Assembly (NCBI GenBank): GCA_009778235.1
Contig: WRKE01000296.1
Coordinates: forward strand, 1 to 14,284
Origin: Pseudomonadota bacterium
GTDB taxonomy: Bacteria; Desulfobacterota; Desulfobulbia; Desulfobulbales; Desulfobulbaceae
Reading direction: 5' to 3'
Length of the DNA stretch: 14,284 nucleotides
Below, in pieces: positions 7,740 to 14,284 of this stretch; the stretch's first letter is position 1; every line of letters starts with the position of its first letter. The translations under genes were made by a program, and so were the position numbers. Under the pieces are notes generated by a model. It had not been told where the DNA came from and did not search any database. It saw nothing but the letters and a program-made list of their open reading frames with translations.

Positions 7740-8116
7740 TTGACGTCCTGGTCCCAGGTGAAATCTTCCCTCCATTGGCGATCCGACTGATTGAAATTGC
7801 GGAACTCGCAATTGGTGACGATATCATTGATGGCGGTGACCACGATCATCTCGTAGCCGGCTGGTCCGACCCAGGAACCGATCACTGGCATGTTGCCGAA
7901 TGCGCCCTGCCGATTTTCGAAGTAGACATACTCGTTGACATCAGGGGCCACTTCCCGGCGGCCGTCGGGTTCGCCAAGGTATTTCTGCATCTCCTTGACC
8001 GTGGTCTGGCCGGGCTTGATCAGGGCCGCATCTGACGCCAGATGGCGCACCTGCTTGGAGCTGCAACCACCAAGCAACAAAAGGGCGCACAATATCGCAA
8101 ACAAGAGGTGTCGCAT
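7736..8116 (-). CDS. Small outer-membrane lipoprotein with BamE/SmpA-like fold
   Basis: A 126-residue predicted lipoprotein. The signal peptide is short (MRH plus a hydrophobic run), ending in the lipobox LLGGC with Cys18. Serine at +2 argues for sorting to the outer membrane. The mature part has LIKPGQTTVKEMQKYLGEPD at about 34-53 followed by YVYFENRQG, the pattern of BamE/SmpA/OmlA-like domains; this match is by eye. The ATG at 8116 has a strong GGAGGG 8 nt upstream, so an in-frame start at 8179 is rejected. Its stop overlaps the pcm start. The specific role is unknown; the BamE fold does not prove membership of the Bam complex. Confidence 0.85.
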   Translation of the reverse strand: MRHLLFAILCALLLLGGCSSKQVRHLASDAALIKPGQTTVKEMQKYLGEPDGRREVAPDVNEYVYFENRQGAFGNMPVIGSWVGPAGYEMIVVTAINDIVTNCEFRNFNQSDRQWREDFTWDQDVK

Positions 8117-8147
8117 CGAATTCCCTCCAGGAACACTCCGGACAAAT

Positions 8148-8186
8148 AAAAAGGTTGTGTTCATATATCGCGAACACAACCTTTTT
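8148..8186 (-). terminator. Intrinsic terminator downstream of htpG
   Basis: A perfect 15-bp stem pairs 8148-8162 with 8172-8186 around a 9-nt loop, with A runs on one arm and T runs on the other. It can work in either direction, but its place after htpG makes it the htpG terminator. It separates htpG from the lipoprotein-pcm pair. Confidence 0.85.
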
Positions 8187-8273
8187 TCAAGTTCTGATCC
8201 TGGACTTCTTGAAAATCCAACAAAAAACCGACGCGTTAGGCGACAGAACCGCTCCTGGAGACAAGGGAAGGGC

Positions 8274-10169
8274 TTAAGCCGCGTCCACCTGTCCGCCGGC
8301 AGCCCGCGTAAGAATGCGGTAATTCCGCTGGACCATCACCATGGGATCGACCAGGAGCCCGGCCTGGATCATGGCGTTGTCATACAACTGCTCGACCACG
8401 TCCCGCGCAAATTCAGGATCACTCTCCCGTAAACCCGCGAGCTTTTTGATCAAGATGCTGGCGCCATTGATCTCCATGTCTTTTTTCGATCCCATGCCAA
8501 AGGCCTCGCCCTGGCCGGAGGCCTTGAGGATTCGTTCCATCGAGGAGGTCATGTAGCCGTCGACATTGACAATCATCGCCGGGCTGTCCACCAGGCGGCT
8601 GGAGGGCTTGACATCCTGGATTCGGTCGCCGAGCATCTCCTTCATCCAGCGGCAGAGCGAGGTCAGCACCGCGGCGGCCAATGGCTCGGCCGTTTCCTTG
8701 GTCTCGGCCGCCTGGTCCGCGTCCTTGGTGGTTTCCGGCAGGCTCAGGTCGGCCCGGTCAGCGGAAACCAGCTTCTTGCCGTCGTATTCGCCCAAATGGT
8801 TGAGGACGAAATCATCAATCGGCTCCAAGGTGTAGAAGATTTCGATGCCGCGCTGTTTAAACAGCTCCACGTAGGGACCGTGTTCCACCGCGGCCCGGCT
8901 GGGACCGTTGATATAGTAGATTTTGTCCTGGCCCTTCTTCATCCGGCCGACATACTCATCCAAAGAAATCATGCTGCCCGGCGAGCTTTCCGAGGATTCA
9001 AAACGCAGCAGCTTGGCCAGTTCGGTGCGGTGCTCGAAATCCGAGGTCACGCCCTCCTTGATGAAAATGCCGAAGGTCTTCCAGAATTCACCATAGGTAT
9101 CGACCTCACGACCGGCCTCCTCGATAAAAAACTTGATCACCCGCTTGGTCAGCACCTTGCGCAGCTTGATCACCAGGGCGTTGTCCTGCAGCGACTGGCG
9201 CGAGATGTTGAGCGGCAGGTCCTCGGAATCGACCACCCCTTTTAAAAAGCGCAGCCATTCTGGCAGGATGCTCTCACTGTGCTGATCAATCAGCACCTTC
9301 TGGCAGTACAGGTTAACGCCGGGCTGCATGCGTCCCATGCCCAGCACCTCGAAATTATCCTTGGGCACGTAGACCAGGGCATTGATCGCCAGGGGGGCAT
9401 CGGCGGCGAAATGGAGCCGGTAGAGCGGCTCGTCCCCCGCATTGCCGATGAATTTGTAGAACTCGGTGTACTCCTCGTCGGTGATCTCCGCCTTGGATCG
9501 GGCCCAGATGGCCTGGACCGTGTTGACCTTTTTTCCCTCCACCATGACCGGAAAGGGGACAAAGGTGGAATATTGCTGGATGATCCGTTCCAAGGTGAAC
9601 TTGGAGGCATAGGTGTGGGCGTCGTCCTTAAGCTCGATGATGATCTTGGTGCCGCGGTGCAGGCCGGTGCAGGGGCCGATGGTGTAGGTGCCGCCGCCAT
9701 CCGAACTCCATTCCCACCCCTCGCTGCCATCCCAGGAGCGGGTCTGCACCCGGACCGTCTTGGCGGCCATGAACACCGAATAGAAACCGACCCCGAACTG
9801 GCCGATCAGGTTGACGTCCTTTTTCGCGGCCTCGGCCAGTTGCTCGAAGAAATGCTGCGATCCCGAGTGAGCGATGGTGCCCAGGTTGGTCTCCAGCTCT
9901 TCCCTGGTCATGCCGATACCGGTGTCGGTGATGGTCAGGGTGTGTTTTTTGTCATCGCAGTCGATGGTGATTTCCAGGGGCACGTGGCTGTCGAACTCGA
10001 TCTGGTTGATCAGGCTCTGGTGGCGGAATTTCTCCAGGGCGTCGGCTCCATTGGAAATCAGCTCGCGGACAAAGATGTCGCGTTCGGTGTAGAGCGAGTT
10101 GATGACGATATCAAGGACCTTTCTGGTCTCCGCCTGAAACTGCTTGGTTTCAACCTGTGTTGCTGTCAT
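8274..10169 (-). CDS. htpG: Chaperone HtpG (bacterial Hsp90)
   Basis: A 631-residue cytosolic ATP-dependent chaperone, close to the usual ~625. The N-terminal GHKL ATPase domain shows ELISNGADALEKFRH (about 36-50, with the Mg-ATP Asn at 40), TDTGIGM (81-87), IAHSG (99-103) and the lid glycine motif IGQFGVGFYS (122-131). The middle domain contains LPLNISRQSLQDN with the conserved Arg. The C-terminal dimerisation domain ends the protein. I chose the ATG at 10169 (MTATQVETKQFQAETRKVLD), which has GGAG about 10 nt upstream and starts where Hsp90 homology starts. The frame is open to 10238, but that extension is not protein-like. It diverges from hemG across 177 bp. No CIRCE element is visible; regulation is unknown. 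Confidence 0.97.
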   Translation of the reverse strand: MTATQVETKQFQAETRKVLDIVINSLYTERDIFVRELISNGADALEKFRHQSLINQIEFDSHVPLEITIDCDDKKHTLTITDTGIGMTREELETNLGTIAHSGSQHFFEQLAEAAKKDVNLIGQFGVGFYSVFMAAKTVRVQTRSWDGSEGWEWSSDGGGTYTIGPCTGLHRGTKIIIELKDDAHTYASKFTLERIIQQYSTFVPFPVMVEGKKVNTVQAIWARSKAEITDEEYTEFYKFIGNAGDEPLYRLHFAADAPLAINALVYVPKDNFEVLGMGRMQPGVNLYCQKVLIDQHSESILPEWLRFLKGVVDSEDLPLNISRQSLQDNALVIKLRKVLTKRVIKFFIEEAGREVDTYGEFWKTFGIFIKEGVTSDFEHRTELAKLLRFESSESSPGSMISLDEYVGRMKKGQDKIYYINGPSRAAVEHGPYVELFKQRGIEIFYTLEPIDDFVLNHLGEYDGKKLVSADRADLSLPETTKDADQAAETKETAEPLAAAVLTSLCRWMKEMLGDRIQDVKPSSRLVDSPAMIVNVDGYMTSSMERILKASGQGEAFGMGSKKDMEINGASILIKKLAGLRESDPEFARDVVEQLYDNAMIQAGLLVDPMVMVQRNYRILTRAAGGQVDAA

Positions 10170-10240
10170 GGGATTTTTTCTCCACGGTACAAGGGGTGTT
10201 TTGTTGGCCGGAAAAACAGGATTCTCCGGAGATACCAAGG

Positions 10241-10264
10241 GGATAAAGGGCCTTTCCTTTATCC
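10241..10264. promoter_or_regulatory. Inverted repeat in the htpG-hemG divergent spacer
   Basis: GGATAAAGG (10241-10249) and CCTTTATCC (10256-10264) form a perfect 9-bp inverted repeat with a 6-bp spacer, 72 bp upstream of the htpG ATG. It could be an operator for htpG or hemG, or a small hairpin in the htpG leader. No regulator is known. Confidence 0.35.
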
Positions 10265-10307
10265 GGGCAACATGGTAAGCACGAATAATCGACTGTCAAG
10301 ACAACCG

Positions 10308-10323
10308 GCAAGCGGCCGCTTGC
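10308..10323. promoter_or_regulatory. 16-bp perfect palindrome just upstream of hemG
   Basis: GCAAGCGGCCGCTTGC reads the same on both strands and ends 23 bp before the hemG ATG. A TAGAAT at 10336-10341 resembles a -10 box only 5 nt from the ATG. If it is used, the transcript would be nearly leaderless, which would match the lack of a Shine-Dalgarno sequence. An operator role is inference. Confidence 0.35.
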
Positions 10324-10346
10324 GACGAGCAAGATTAGAATATTTT

Positions 10347-11747
10347 ATGAAATCAAGTAAATACGATATCGGGATCATTGGCGCCGGCATCTCCGGCCTG
10401 AGCGTGGCAACCTTTGTCCGGGCCTTGCAGCCCTCCGCGCGTCTGGTGGTCCTGGAGCAGGCGGCCGAACCGGGCGGGGCCATCGCCACCTTCAACCAAT
10501 CCGGCTACCTGGCCGAATGGGGGCCGCACGGATTCCTCGACAACTGTGGTGAAAGCCGCGAATTGATCCGCCTGGCCGGGCTGGAGGCGGAGGTCGCCAC
10601 CGCGCCCTTGGCCAGGTTTGTCCGCTATGTCTGCATCGGCGGCCGCCTTGTGTGCATCCCCCAGAAACCGCTGGCGATCCTGCGTCAGCCTTTGATGCCC
10701 TGGACGGCCAAGCTGCGGGTCTTGGGTGATCTGTGGCGACGGCCACTGCCGGGCGAACCCACGGTGGCCCAGTGGGTGGCCCATCGATTCGGTCTGGCCC
10801 TGTTGCCCTTTGCCGACGCGGTTTTCACCGGCACCTATGCCGGTGACATCGAGCGGCTCACCATCGACGCGGTCATGCCGGGGGTGCGGGAGCTGGAGCG
10901 GGCGCACGGTTCCGTGATCCGGGGCCTGTTCGGCAGGATGCGGGCGGCGAAGAGGGAGGGGCGGGAGAAAAAAGGGCTGCCGGCCATGATCAGTTTCAAG
11001 GAGGGGATGGCCGTGCTGCCCAGGCGGCTGGCCGCGGAGTTGCGGGCGGCGGGGATACTCGCCTACAACACCCCGGTCCAAAGTATTGCCCGACAGGAGG
11101 ATGGGTGGGCGGTGACAACCGAACAAAGACAACTGTCCTGTCGCCATCTGGTCCTGGCCCTGCCGGTGAACAGCTGTCTGCCCTTGATGGCCGCGGCCCT
11201 GCCAGCCACCCCACCGCCAATGGCGGCCATGCCTGAGGCCCGGATTCTCTCGGTGCTGCTCGGCTTTGATCACCATGCCAAAATTCCCTTTGGTTTCGGA
11301 TACCTGGCCCCGGAGCAAGAGCAACGTTTCGCCCTCGGGGCGCTATTTTCCTCCCACATGTTTCCCGGACGCGCCCCGGCTGGCTGCCAACTGCTCGAGG
11401 CGCTGGTTGGCGGTCGCCGGCATCCGGAACGGCTCGACCTGACCGACCAGGAGCTGATCGAGGCGGTCTGCGCCGATCTCGGCCGCCTGATGGCGCTGCC
11501 GCGGCCCAGCTATGCCGCGGTGCTCCGGCCCAGGGCAGGCATTCCGCAACTGGAGGCCGGGTACACCGGGCTCCTGCGCTGGCGCGGCGAGATCCAGGCC
11601 GCCCATCCCGACCTCCACCTCTGCGGTTTCGGTTGGAAGGGGATCGGCATCAATGACATGGTCAAGGAGGCCCGGCGGATTGCCGGGGCAATCGGTACCC
11701 CGGCAACACCGGAGGCGGGGGCTACGGTCAAGGGGGTCTATTTTTAA
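10347..11747 (+). CDS. hemG: Protoporphyrinogen oxidase, FAD-dependent (HemG/HemY type)
   Basis: A 466-residue flavoprotein expected to oxidise protoporphyrinogen IX to protoporphyrin IX, the penultimate step of the classical haem pathway. The N-terminal FAD-binding fold reads YDIGIIGAGISGLSVA (residues 6-21) and continues to an acidic strand end (VVLEQAAEPGGAI). The C-terminal flavin-side block GFGWKGIGINDMVKEA matches the GxxxxGxG(V/I)xD pattern of this family. I chose the ATG at 10347 because homology begins there; the same frame runs open to 9279, but only as the antisense of htpG. No good Shine-Dalgarno sequence precedes it. It is the only gene left of the dnaA-cobO gap that is transcribed towards the gap. 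Other FAD amine-oxidase-fold enzymes are the alternative. Confidence 0.87.
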   Translation: MKSSKYDIGIIGAGISGLSVATFVRALQPSARLVVLEQAAEPGGAIATFNQSGYLAEWGPHGFLDNCGESRELIRLAGLEAEVATAPLARFVRYVCIGGRLVCIPQKPLAILRQPLMPWTAKLRVLGDLWRRPLPGEPTVAQWVAHRFGLALLPFADAVFTGTYAGDIERLTIDAVMPGVRELERAHGSVIRGLFGRMRAAKREGREKKGLPAMISFKEGMAVLPRRLAAELRAAGILAYNTPVQSIARQEDGWAVTTEQRQLSCRHLVLALPVNSCLPLMAAALPATPPPMAAMPEARILSVLLGFDHHAKIPFGFGYLAPEQEQRFALGALFSSHMFPGRAPAGCQLLEALVGGRRHPERLDLTDQELIEAVCADLGRLMALPRPSYAAVLRPRAGIPQLEAGYTGLLRWRGEIQAAHPDLHLCGFGWKGIGINDMVKEARRIAGAIGTPATPEAGATVKGVYF

Positions 11748-11765
11748 AAACGGGGCCGCAAGGGA

Positions 11766-11788
11766 CTGGGGATCAATACTGTCCCCGG
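11766..11788. terminator. Short hairpin between convergent hemG and dnaA, possible terminator
   Basis: CTGGGGA and TCCCCGG pair over 7 bp (one G-T wobble) around a 9-nt loop in the 66-bp convergent spacer. No clean T run follows on either side, so termination here is uncertain. Confidence 0.3.
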
Positions 11789-11813
11789 CGAGGCACAGCG
11801 CGTTTTGTGTTGG

Positions 11814-13139
11814 TTATTTTTTGAGCTTGGCGCAGAGCATCTCCACCTGGCGGCGGATCGAGTCCTGCTGATTCATATCCCGGGTGATGGTCTTGATGGC
11901 GTACAGGACCGTGGAGTGATCGCGGTTGTAGATGACGCCGATATCGGCCAGGGAGTGGTTGGTGAACCTGCGGGTGAGATACATGGCCACCTGCCGGGGA
12001 AAGGCGATGGCCCGCTTGCGCGACCGCGACCGCAACTCCTCGACGCTGACCCGAAACTGATTGCCGATCAAATCGCGGATGGCCTCACCGGTGATCTCCT
12101 CCATGGTGCCGCCGGTCAGCCCCAAAATCACCTCCCGAGCCATGGCCAGATCCGGCGGGGTGCCCCGCAGACAGGACATGGCCTTGATGCCGATAATGGC
12201 GCTTTCCATCCGGCGGATGTCGGTATGGAGACTCTCAGCCACGAATCCCACCAGATCCTCGTCCGGGACCATGCCATGGGTCTGCATCTTGTGGCGGATG
12301 ATCCGGGCCCTGGTCTCATAATCCGGCGATTCGATCCCGGTGACCAAGCCTGAAGTCATGCGGCTGCGGAAGTCATCGTCGATGTCAGCCAGCTTGCCCG
12401 GCGCCAGGGCCGAGGTCAGGATCACCCTGGACCCTGATTTGATCAGGTAGTCGAGGATGGTGTTGAGTTCCTTCTGGGTTTTGGGCTTGCCGGTGAGAAT
12501 GTGGACATCCTCCACCAACAAGATGTCGCAACTGTGGATGAATCTTTTTGAAAACTGCTCCATGGAGTTGGTGCGGATATTCTTCACCATCTCGGCGGAA
12601 AACTGCTGGGCAGTCAGGTACTGCACCTTGGTGGAGGGGGCGGTACGCAGGATCTGGTGGACAACGGCCTGGGTCAGGTGGCTCTTGCCCAGGCCAGTGC
12701 TGCTGTTCATGAACAGGCAATTGCCAAAGGTGGAATCGCCGGTGGCCAGGGCCTGGCAAGCGGACCGGGCCAGCAGGTTCGATTCGCCCACCATGAACTG
12801 CTCAAAGGTGAAGGCCGGATGCAATGAGCGCAAACGGGGCGGGGGCATGGTTCCCGGCAAGCGCATCTGCCCGCCCTGCTCGCCCTGGCCGCCGACAAAG
12901 GAACAGCTCCGGCTTTCGGCGACAACCAGGCGGACCTCCTTGATTCCCTCGATCTCGAGCGCCATCCGGCGGATGAGCTCGAGATAGCGATCTTCCACCC
13001 AGGCACAAAAAAAACGGTCAGGCCCGGAAAGCTCCAGCACCTGCCCCTCCTGTAGTCGGCATTCAAGAGGTTTGATCCACAAGCCGTATTCACTTGCCGG
13101 AAGGGTGCTGTGCAAGGATTTTTTTATCGTATTCCACAT
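11814..13139 (-). CDS. dnaA: Chromosomal replication initiator protein DnaA
   Basis: A 441-residue initiator that binds DnaA boxes, opens the origin and loads helicase. Domain I is residues 1-75 (WNTIKKSLHSTLP, LWIKPLE), followed by a short linker (about 76-105), the AAA+ domain (about 105-320) and the DNA-binding domain IV (about 350-441). The helix-turn-helix signature NRDHSTVLYAI is at about 405-415. The nucleotide site is unusual: Walker A reads NSSTGLGKSH (about 145-154) instead of GGxGLGKTH, and Walker B reads LLVED instead of LLIDD. I chose the ATG at 13139, where homology starts; a GTG at 13166 would add nine residues, and both starts have weak ribosome sites. dnaN and recF are not adjacent; the neighbours are hemG and, across 800 bp, cobO. 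Confidence 0.96.
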   Translation of the reverse strand: MWNTIKKSLHSTLPASEYGLWIKPLECRLQEGQVLELSGPDRFFCAWVEDRYLELIRRMALEIEGIKEVRLVVAESRSCSFVGGQGEQGGQMRLPGTMPPPRLRSLHPAFTFEQFMVGESNLLARSACQALATGDSTFGNCLFMNSSTGLGKSHLTQAVVHQILRTAPSTKVQYLTAQQFSAEMVKNIRTNSMEQFSKRFIHSCDILLVEDVHILTGKPKTQKELNTILDYLIKSGSRVILTSALAPGKLADIDDDFRSRMTSGLVTGIESPDYETRARIIRHKMQTHGMVPDEDLVGFVAESLHTDIRRMESAIIGIKAMSCLRGTPPDLAMAREVILGLTGGTMEEITGEAIRDLIGNQFRVSVEELRSRSRKRAIAFPRQVAMYLTRRFTNHSLADIGVIYNRDHSTVLYAIKTITRDMNQQDSIRRQVEMLCAKLKK

Positions 13140-13339
13140 GATTGAGAACCGTTTCCTTTGAGCCACAAGGGAGTGTCCGGGATCAGGGCCATCGAGCGAA
13201 TGGTGATGATCTACTGGAAAACCGACATCCGGTCAAAAACGGTTTGCGGCGATTTCATGATGCAAACAAGGCGATTGACAACAACATGGAACTCCTTGGA
13301 GCTATAAGGCGTTGCGATGGGAAAAATCATTTAACCCTC

Positions 13340-13620
13340 CATAACCACGCCTGTTTTGCCAACAAACTTATAAATACAATTATATCAACTAATTATATAG
13401 ACAGTCAAAAAGTTATCAACAAGATATCCACACTGCCATATTCTCATATAGCTCAATTTTCCTCGCCAAATCTCGATAAATCTCCGTTTTTATCTTACCG
13501 AGCCCTTGCATCGCATAACCTCTTCTCGTTCCATGGTTTCAGCGAGCAGGCCCGGGAAAGAAAAAAATGAGGATACAAACATAAATTTAACTGAATAAAA
13601 ATATTAATTAAATCAAAGAG
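13340..13620. other. Candidate replication origin (AT-rich DNA with tandem DnaA-box-like 9-mers)
   Basis: Upstream of dnaA, TTATCAACA (13413-13421) and ATATCCACA (13424-13432) lie in tandem. Each differs at one base from the DnaA box TTATCCACA. They are flanked on the left by almost pure A/T at 13367-13400 and on the right by another AT-rich run at 13561-13620, against a GC-rich background. Genes on both sides point outwards. This is the usual look of a bacterial oriC or of a dnaA autoregulatory region. Only two boxes are clear, so full origin function is inferred. No credible gene lies in 13140-13620. Confidence 0.55.
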
Positions 13621-13627
13621 AAGAATG

Positions 13628-13930
13628 CAAGGGGCATCTGTCCGGCAGACGGTCGCCTGTCCCTTGACCGGCTTGAAACCGCCCAAGGCGGTGAGGTCAC
13701 TCTGGAAGTAGCCTTGGCATTTGAGGAAAAATTGCCGCCAGGCCGTATCCAGCCGCCAGGGAAGCGAGGATTTGGGCGATGCCTGTGGTCTGTGCGGGTT
13801 GCCGGAACAGGGCCGTGAAAAGCTGTTGACTGTTCCTAAGCGATTCTCTAAAGAGGCTCGTGGGGCAAGTAAGACGATCGTTGACCGAGACATCCGTTCC
13901 GGCCACGAACGAAAAAAGCCGCTTAAGGAG
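13628..13930 (+). promoter_or_regulatory. Structured leader upstream of cobO, with possible ribosome-site masking
   Basis: Several local helices can form: CAAGGG (13628-13633) with CCCTTG (13661-13666); TGACC (13665-13669) with GGTCA (13695-13699), enclosing ACCGCC (13678-13683) with GGCGGT (13687-13692); and CCTGT (13782-13786) with ACAGG (13807-13811). TTCCTAAGCG (13833-13842) can pair with CGCTTAAGGAG (13920-13930) with a single bulged A, which would cover the cobO Shine-Dalgarno sequence. I see no cobalamin-riboswitch consensus. Pairings were found by eye without energy calculation. No credible gene lies here. Confidence 0.35.
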
Positions 13931-13939
13931 TGATTGCGC

Positions 13940-14284
13940 ATGCAAGGATTTGTCCAGGTTTATACCGGCGACGGCAAAGGCAAAACCACCGCCGCCCTGG
14001 GGCTGGCCATGCGGGCCGCCGGAGCGGGGTTGCGGGTGTACATCGGCCAATTCATCAAAAATGCCGACTACAGCGAACTCAATACCCTGCAGCGACTGGC
14101 CGACGCCATCACCATCGAACAGTATGGCCTGGGGTGCATGCTGGTGCGCCAGCCCACCGGGCAGGATATCGACGCGGCCCGGCGCGGTCTGGCCGCCATC
14201 GCCACGGCCCTGGCCTCAGGTGCCTTTGACCTGGTGATTGCCGATGAGATCAACGTGGCCTGCGCCTTGGGCCTGCTGGCCGAG
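13940..14284 (+). CDS. cobO: Cob(I)yrinic acid a,c-diamide adenosyltransferase (CobO/BtuR/CobA type), 3' partial
   Basis: It transfers the adenosyl group of ATP to the cobalt of corrinoids in cobalamin synthesis or salvage. The 115 residues present begin MQGFVQVYTGDGKGKTTAALG; the P-loop GDGKGKTT (about 10-17) is the family's unusual inverted-order ATP site. VIADEINVACALGLL at about 99-113 is the conserved DE(I/L)N block. The full enzyme is usually about 170-200 residues, so roughly the last third lies beyond the window. AAGGAG (13925-13930) sits 9 nt before the ATG, which fixes the start. It is transcribed away from dnaA, and its long upstream region may fold over the ribosome-binding site. 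Confidence 0.94.
   Translation, partial: MQGFVQVYTGDGKGKTTAALGLAMRAAGAGLRVYIGQFIKNADYSELNTLQRLADAITIEQYGLGCMLVRQPTGQDIDAARRGLAAIATALASGAFDLVIADEINVACALGLLAE

Noticed and set aside
9279..10346. Plus-strand frame of about 356 codons in front of and in frame with hemG, opposite htpG
   Set aside because: It mirrors the htpG coding strand, its translation has no family features, and FAD-enzyme homology begins only at the ATG at 10347. It is a GC-rich antisense shadow.
10170..10346. CIRCE (HrcA) operator before htpG
   Set aside because: The repeat present does not match TTAGCACTC-N9-GAGTGCTAA.
13142..13570. Plus-strand frame of 142 codons upstream of dnaA
   Set aside because: It runs through AT-rich DNA and the DnaA-box-like sites, has no recognisable domain and no ribosome site. 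Origin-region DNA explains it better.
13600..13939. Standard cobalamin riboswitch before cobO
   Set aside because: The conserved segments of the class (the B12 box and the CCCGCxACTG-type core) are not visible; only unspecific helices and possible ribosome-site masking remain.
13495..13941. Minus-strand frame of 148 codons, and a 70-codon plus frame at 13721-13933, in front of cobO
   Set aside because: Both have unprotein-like composition and overlap the structured leader; the plus frame starts with TTG. I see no family signal in either.
1..14284. CRISPR array, insertion-sequence ends, rRNA or ordinary tRNA genes
   Set aside because: No regularly spaced repeats, transposase frames or rRNA signatures are visible. 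The only tRNA-like structure is the acceptor and T arm of tmRNA.

Overview
The window looks like chromosomal DNA from a GC-rich, anaerobe-type deltaproteobacterium, most plausibly Desulfobulbales. This is inference from gene content, the tmRNA tag ADDYNYALAA and the DnaA variant; no search was run. Two parts can be told apart. The left ~4.2 kb is a mobile element lodged against the 3' end of the tmRNA gene. The right ~10 kb is housekeeping chromosome that appears to run up to, or across, the replication origin.

Left part (1-4185). A minus-strand frame stays open from the window edge to 2624. It encodes the C-terminal part of a phage-type 'polyvalent' protein: a MuF-C-like domain, an ADP-ribosyltransferase-like domain and a phosphoribosyltransferase-like domain. 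Its 5' end appears broken. Directly upstream is a P4-family tyrosine integrase (2737-3924), followed by a 200-bp spacer with five copies of an 8-bp motif. A strong hairpin terminator (4136-4170) separates this spacer from ssrA. Integrases of this family commonly use the ssrA 3' end as attachment site, so 4186 is probably near the element boundary.

Middle (4186-10169), all on the minus strand. In transcription order the genes are htpG, a hairpin terminator, a BamE-like lipoprotein gene overlapping pcm (protein L-isoaspartate methyltransferase), an orphan GspE/PilB-type secretion ATPase, smpB and ssrA. SmpB and tmRNA act together in ribosome rescue and lie 37 bp apart.

Right part. hemG (protoporphyrinogen oxidase, plus strand) diverges from htpG and converges on dnaA (minus). 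Between dnaA and the rightward cobO gene (cut by the window end) lie 800 bp without a credible gene. This gap holds two DnaA-box-like 9-mers in tandem beside very AT-rich DNA, which makes it a candidate oriC. It also holds a structured leader that could mask the cobO ribosome-binding site. Every gene left of this gap except hemG is transcribed away from it, and cobO is transcribed away on the other side, as expected around an origin. dnaA lacks its usual dnaN neighbour here.

The observations most worth following are the truncated polyvalent effector protein, the repeat cluster between integrase and ssrA, the dnaA-cobO gap as origin, and the possible switch in the cobO leader.
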